A stretch of 64,000 nt of DNA, from contig NZ_CP068595.1 of assembly GCF_016772475.1 (NCBI RefSeq), positions 4,960,001 to 5,024,000 on the forward strand. Reading direction: 5' to 3'. Position 1 is the stretch's first letter, and the number at the start of each line of letters is the position of its first letter. Positions 61,911 to 64,000 of the stretch are shown here, one piece after another. The position numbers and the translations under genes were made by a program. The notes under the pieces were generated by a model, which was given only the letters and a program-made list of their open reading frames with translations, made no database searches and was not told the origin of the DNA. Origin of the DNA: Paenibacillus sonchi. Its GTDB lineage: Bacteria; Bacillota; Bacilli; Paenibacillales; Paenibacillaceae.

Positions 61911-61954
61911 TAGATGGACATCATAAGCTGGCTGGTTATAGCGGATCATCCTTG

Positions 61955-63043
61955 TTAGCTTGTGATCCGGGCATACACGGCAAAGAACAGCGCCATTTCG
62001 CCCATGATCAGCACATCCGGCACGTGAACTGCCATGTCCAGAATGTAAAAGCAGACCAGGACCGCTGTAAGCACCGCCAGATGAACGATTCCCAGCCGGT
62101 GCTGCTTATGCCGGTACACGTGGAAGACCAGTGTTGTGGAGGCGAAGTAGAGCAGCACGGAGCCGAAAAGCAGATTCACCATCAGCCCGTAATGAAGCTT
62201 GTTCAGGAACAGCAGCTGGATTGAAGCAGCCAGCATGCACAGCGACAGGAAGATGAACAGATGTCCATAAATGATCGTCTGTCCGGCTGTATGAACATTT
62301 TTATCCACCTTTTTCTCCAGATTATCGTAATACTGCCACCACATGGCTATAATCAGCACGAAGGTCAGGCCCGCGAAGCCTACTGACTGCAGGGTCCAGG
62401 TGCTGGATTGCAGCACGGCAAGAATGCTCACAACGGACTCCCCCAGGAGAATCAAGGCAAACAGGGAGAAACGCTCCAGCAGATGGTGAGTATTGGCAGG
62501 TGTCCGGACCAGAATTTTTCTGCCCGCCAGCGGCAGGATGATGTCGACGGCAATTCCGGCGTACAGCACGGCATAACGGACCCAGGAATCAAAGAACAGG
62601 GAACAGGCGGATATCACCAGTCCGATCCAAAAGCGGCTGCCTAAATAATGAGCGGTGGCTCTAAGATGCCCGTTTTCCTTGGAGCGTACGTAATGATACT
62701 GTACCGCAGTCATCGCCCGCAGCCCGAGGTAGCCTGTCAGAAACGAATAATAGGTCTGATCGAAATCCACGGACAGGCTTGCCGTCATAATCAGCACAAA
62801 GAACAATTGAATAATCAGAAAAATCCGGTGAGAGACAATGTCCTGCCCATAGCGGTTGACAAACAGCGTCTGGCCCACCCAGGCCCACCAGATCGGGATA
62901 AAAATCAGCACGAATTTGCCCAGCGTTTCAAGCGAAAGGGTTTCGTCCTCTACATGCAGCAGCACATGGCTGGCTTTGGACACGGCGGCAACATACAGCA
63001 GATCATAGAAGAGCTCCAGCCAGGTTACTTTTTTTACAGTCAT
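61955..63043 (-). CDS. Low temperature requirement protein A (LtrA)
   Basis: A 362-residue membrane protein with about ten helices. It has the LtrA N-terminus VTWLELFYDLLYVAAVSK, IWWAWVGQTLFVNRYG near 55, HHLLERFSLFALILLGESVV near 190 and WWQYYDN near 240. LtrA was first tied to growth of Listeria at low temperature; its molecular activity is not known. AAAGGAGCG precedes the ATG. It is a single gene. Confidence 0.88.
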   Translation of the reverse strand: MTVKKVTWLELFYDLLYVAAVSKASHVLLHVEDETLSLETLGKFVLIFIPIWWAWVGQTLFVNRYGQDIVSHRIFLIIQLFFVLIMTASLSVDFDQTYYSFLTGYLGLRAMTAVQYHYVRSKENGHLRATAHYLGSRFWIGLVISACSLFFDSWVRYAVLYAGIAVDIILPLAGRKILVRTPANTHHLLERFSLFALILLGESVVSILAVLQSSTWTLQSVGFAGLTFVLIIAMWWQYYDNLEKKVDKNVHTAGQTIIYGHLFIFLSLCMLAASIQLLFLNKLHYGLMVNLLFGSVLLYFASTTLVFHVYRHKQHRLGIVHLAVLTAVLVCFYILDMAVHVPDVLIMGEMALFFAVYARITS

Positions 63044-63179
63044 ATAACGCTCCTTTGTTGTTCGGATGAATGCAGTTCTGCAGGTTCTGTTTACCCGGAG
63101 CGGTCCCGGTTATATGTTATAATAAAGGCACTCTACCGATGAGCGCAAGACAATCCGAGCATTAGAGGAGGAAACGCAG

Positions 63180-63554
63180 ATGGAGAAGGACAGGGATAAG
63201 CTGCCGGCGGAAATCGCCGTGGAGAATTTCAAATACAGTGAGAAGAACGAGCAGCTGGTGAAAAAGAGCTTTTGGAGCAAAACCCGGAAGTTTGCCGGAA
63301 AAATCCCGTTTACCAAAGATGCTGTGGCGATGTATTACTGTGCCATAGATGCCAAAACCCCTTTGTGGGCCAAAGGCATTGCCTTCGGGGCATTGGCTTA
63401 TTTCATTTCCCCCATTGACGCGATTCCAGATGCGCTGATCGGCCTGGGCCTCACCGATGACGCAGCAATCATTGCCGCAGGTGTAAGGGCGATTGCCGGC
63501 CAGGTAACGGAGGAGCACCGGCAGAAGTCAGAGGAATTTTTTGAGAAGGAATAA
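63180..63554 (+). CDS. YkvA family protein (DUF1232)
   Basis: A 124-residue protein whose second half holds the DUF1232 core: LWAKGIAFGALAYFISPIDA and IPDALIGLGLTDDAAII, giving one or two hydrophobic helices. The charged N-terminus (LPAEIAVENFKYSEKNEQLV) is typical of YkvA. Function is unknown. AGGAGGAAACG precedes the ATG. It converges with the HxlR regulator gene 28 bases away. Confidence 0.85.
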   Translation: MEKDRDKLPAEIAVENFKYSEKNEQLVKKSFWSKTRKFAGKIPFTKDAVAMYYCAIDAKTPLWAKGIAFGALAYFISPIDAIPDALIGLGLTDDAAIIAAGVRAIAGQVTEEHRQKSEEFFEKE

Positions 63555-63582
63555 ATCATTCGATATAAGCTTGGCTGCACCT

Positions 63583-63966
63583 TCACAGAGTCTCCGCCCG
63601 AGAGCTTTCTCCGGAAAGCTGTTTGGTCTGGTATTCTACGCCCCAATCCCTCATTAGCCGGATGATGGGGATGAGGGTCCGGCCGAACTCGGTCAGGGAG
63701 TATTCGACCTTCGGCGGAACCTGCTGATAGACCTCGCGGTGAACAACGCCATCCTCTTCCAGCTCCCGGAGCTGCAGGGTCAGCATCCGCTGGGTGATTC
63801 CGGGACAGATCCGGCGGAATTCGCTGAACCGTTTCTTTTCCTCCATCATGTGGTACAGCAGCACGCCTTTCCACTTGCCGCCGATCACATCAAGGGTGAA
63901 TTCCACAGGGCAGGCTGCCTGGTCGCAGCCCGGAGCATTACCGAAGCCGCCTTTACGATCGCGCAT
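63583..63966 (-). CDS. HxlR family transcriptional regulator
   Basis: A 127-residue winged-helix regulator. It has CPVEFTLDVIGGKWKGVLLY (the family start with its conserved cysteine, residue 19), FSEFRRICPGITQRMLTLQL (recognition helix) and VPPKVEYSLTEFGRTL (wing). HxlR regulators respond to aldehydes or oxidative modification of the cysteine. The extra cysteine at residue 14 (GCDQAAC) could allow a disulfide switch; that is inference. Its target is beyond the window or unknown. Confidence 0.9.
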   Translation of the reverse strand: MRDRKGGFGNAPGCDQAACPVEFTLDVIGGKWKGVLLYHMMEEKKRFSEFRRICPGITQRMLTLQLRELEEDGVVHREVYQQVPPKVEYSLTEFGRTLIPIIRLMRDWGVEYQTKQLSGESSRAETL

Positions 63967-64000
63967 AATAACGTCACTCCTTCAGTATCATTTTGTATAC

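Overview
The window looks like a chromosomal segment of a Gram-positive, spore-forming Bacillales organism, most probably Paenibacillus. Genes start with strong AGGAGG-type ribosome binding sites, many from GTG or TTG. It encodes a lipoteichoic-acid synthase-type enzyme, YheC/YheD spore-coat ATP-grasp proteins, an Mrp antiporter, c-di-AMP riboswitches and cre-like sites, and it carries several families of short intergenic repeats. The genus call is inference from gene content; no rRNA, tRNA, phage or CRISPR locus is visible.

Layout. 1-2.2 kb: end of a B12-dependent ribonucleotide reductase, two small proteins and a frameshifted histidine phosphatase. 2.3-8.4 kb: an AT-richer block with a ROK regulator, an MFS exporter, an acetyltransferase (frameshifted), nitronate monooxygenase, a decayed hydrolase and glutamate racemase. 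8.4-13.8 kb: a heterodimeric ABC exporter and a two-component system. 13.9-21.3 kb: an unusual cluster with two YheC/YheD ATP-grasp genes, an adenylation-domain/SbnA fusion, SbnB (making L-2,3-diaminopropionate), a GDP-mannose pyrophosphorylase-like enzyme and a putative glycosyltransferase; all four transcription units carry a CATANNNT(A/T) box resembling sigma-E/sigma-K promoters. 21.4-24.8 kb: a two-component system divergent from a VTT membrane protein and a phosphatidylserine synthase. 25-30.6 kb: malic enzyme, then glycerol catabolism (gldA, dhaKL) with a PocR/AraC regulator.

30.6-38.4 kb: a universal-stress-type protein and the Mrp Na+/H+ antiporter operon behind a structured leader, then a c-di-AMP riboswitch and an alpha/beta hydrolase. 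38.5-41.4 kb: a decayed KamA-type gene behind a second, opposite-strand c-di-AMP riboswitch, and a CPA1 Na+/H+ antiporter. 41.6-44 kb: LtaS-type enzyme and a MarR regulator. 44.1-49.4 kb: an L-fucose operon (isomerase, kinase, aldolase, mutarotase) with a divergent DeoR regulator, a textbook promoter, an operator and a cre site. 49.5-50.3 kb: a repeat-rich gap with a probable group II intron scrap. 50.3-64 kb: a penicillin-binding-like serine hydrolase, a Rieske oxygenase, an unknown J-like membrane protein, a pyridoxine kinase, two glycosyltransferases, an SGNH hydrolase, a sugar isomerase divergent from an acetyl-xylan esterase, LtrA, YkvA and an HxlR regulator.

A warning applies to the whole window. 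Nine genes are broken or apparently fused by single-base losses in G/C runs (ten sites, seven of them inside CCGGG). In each case restoring one base yields a full-length protein, so I read these as probable sequencing indels and not gene decay. By contrast, the hydrolase at 6.8-7.5 kb and the KamA-type gene at 38.5-39.1 kb have real internal deletions.
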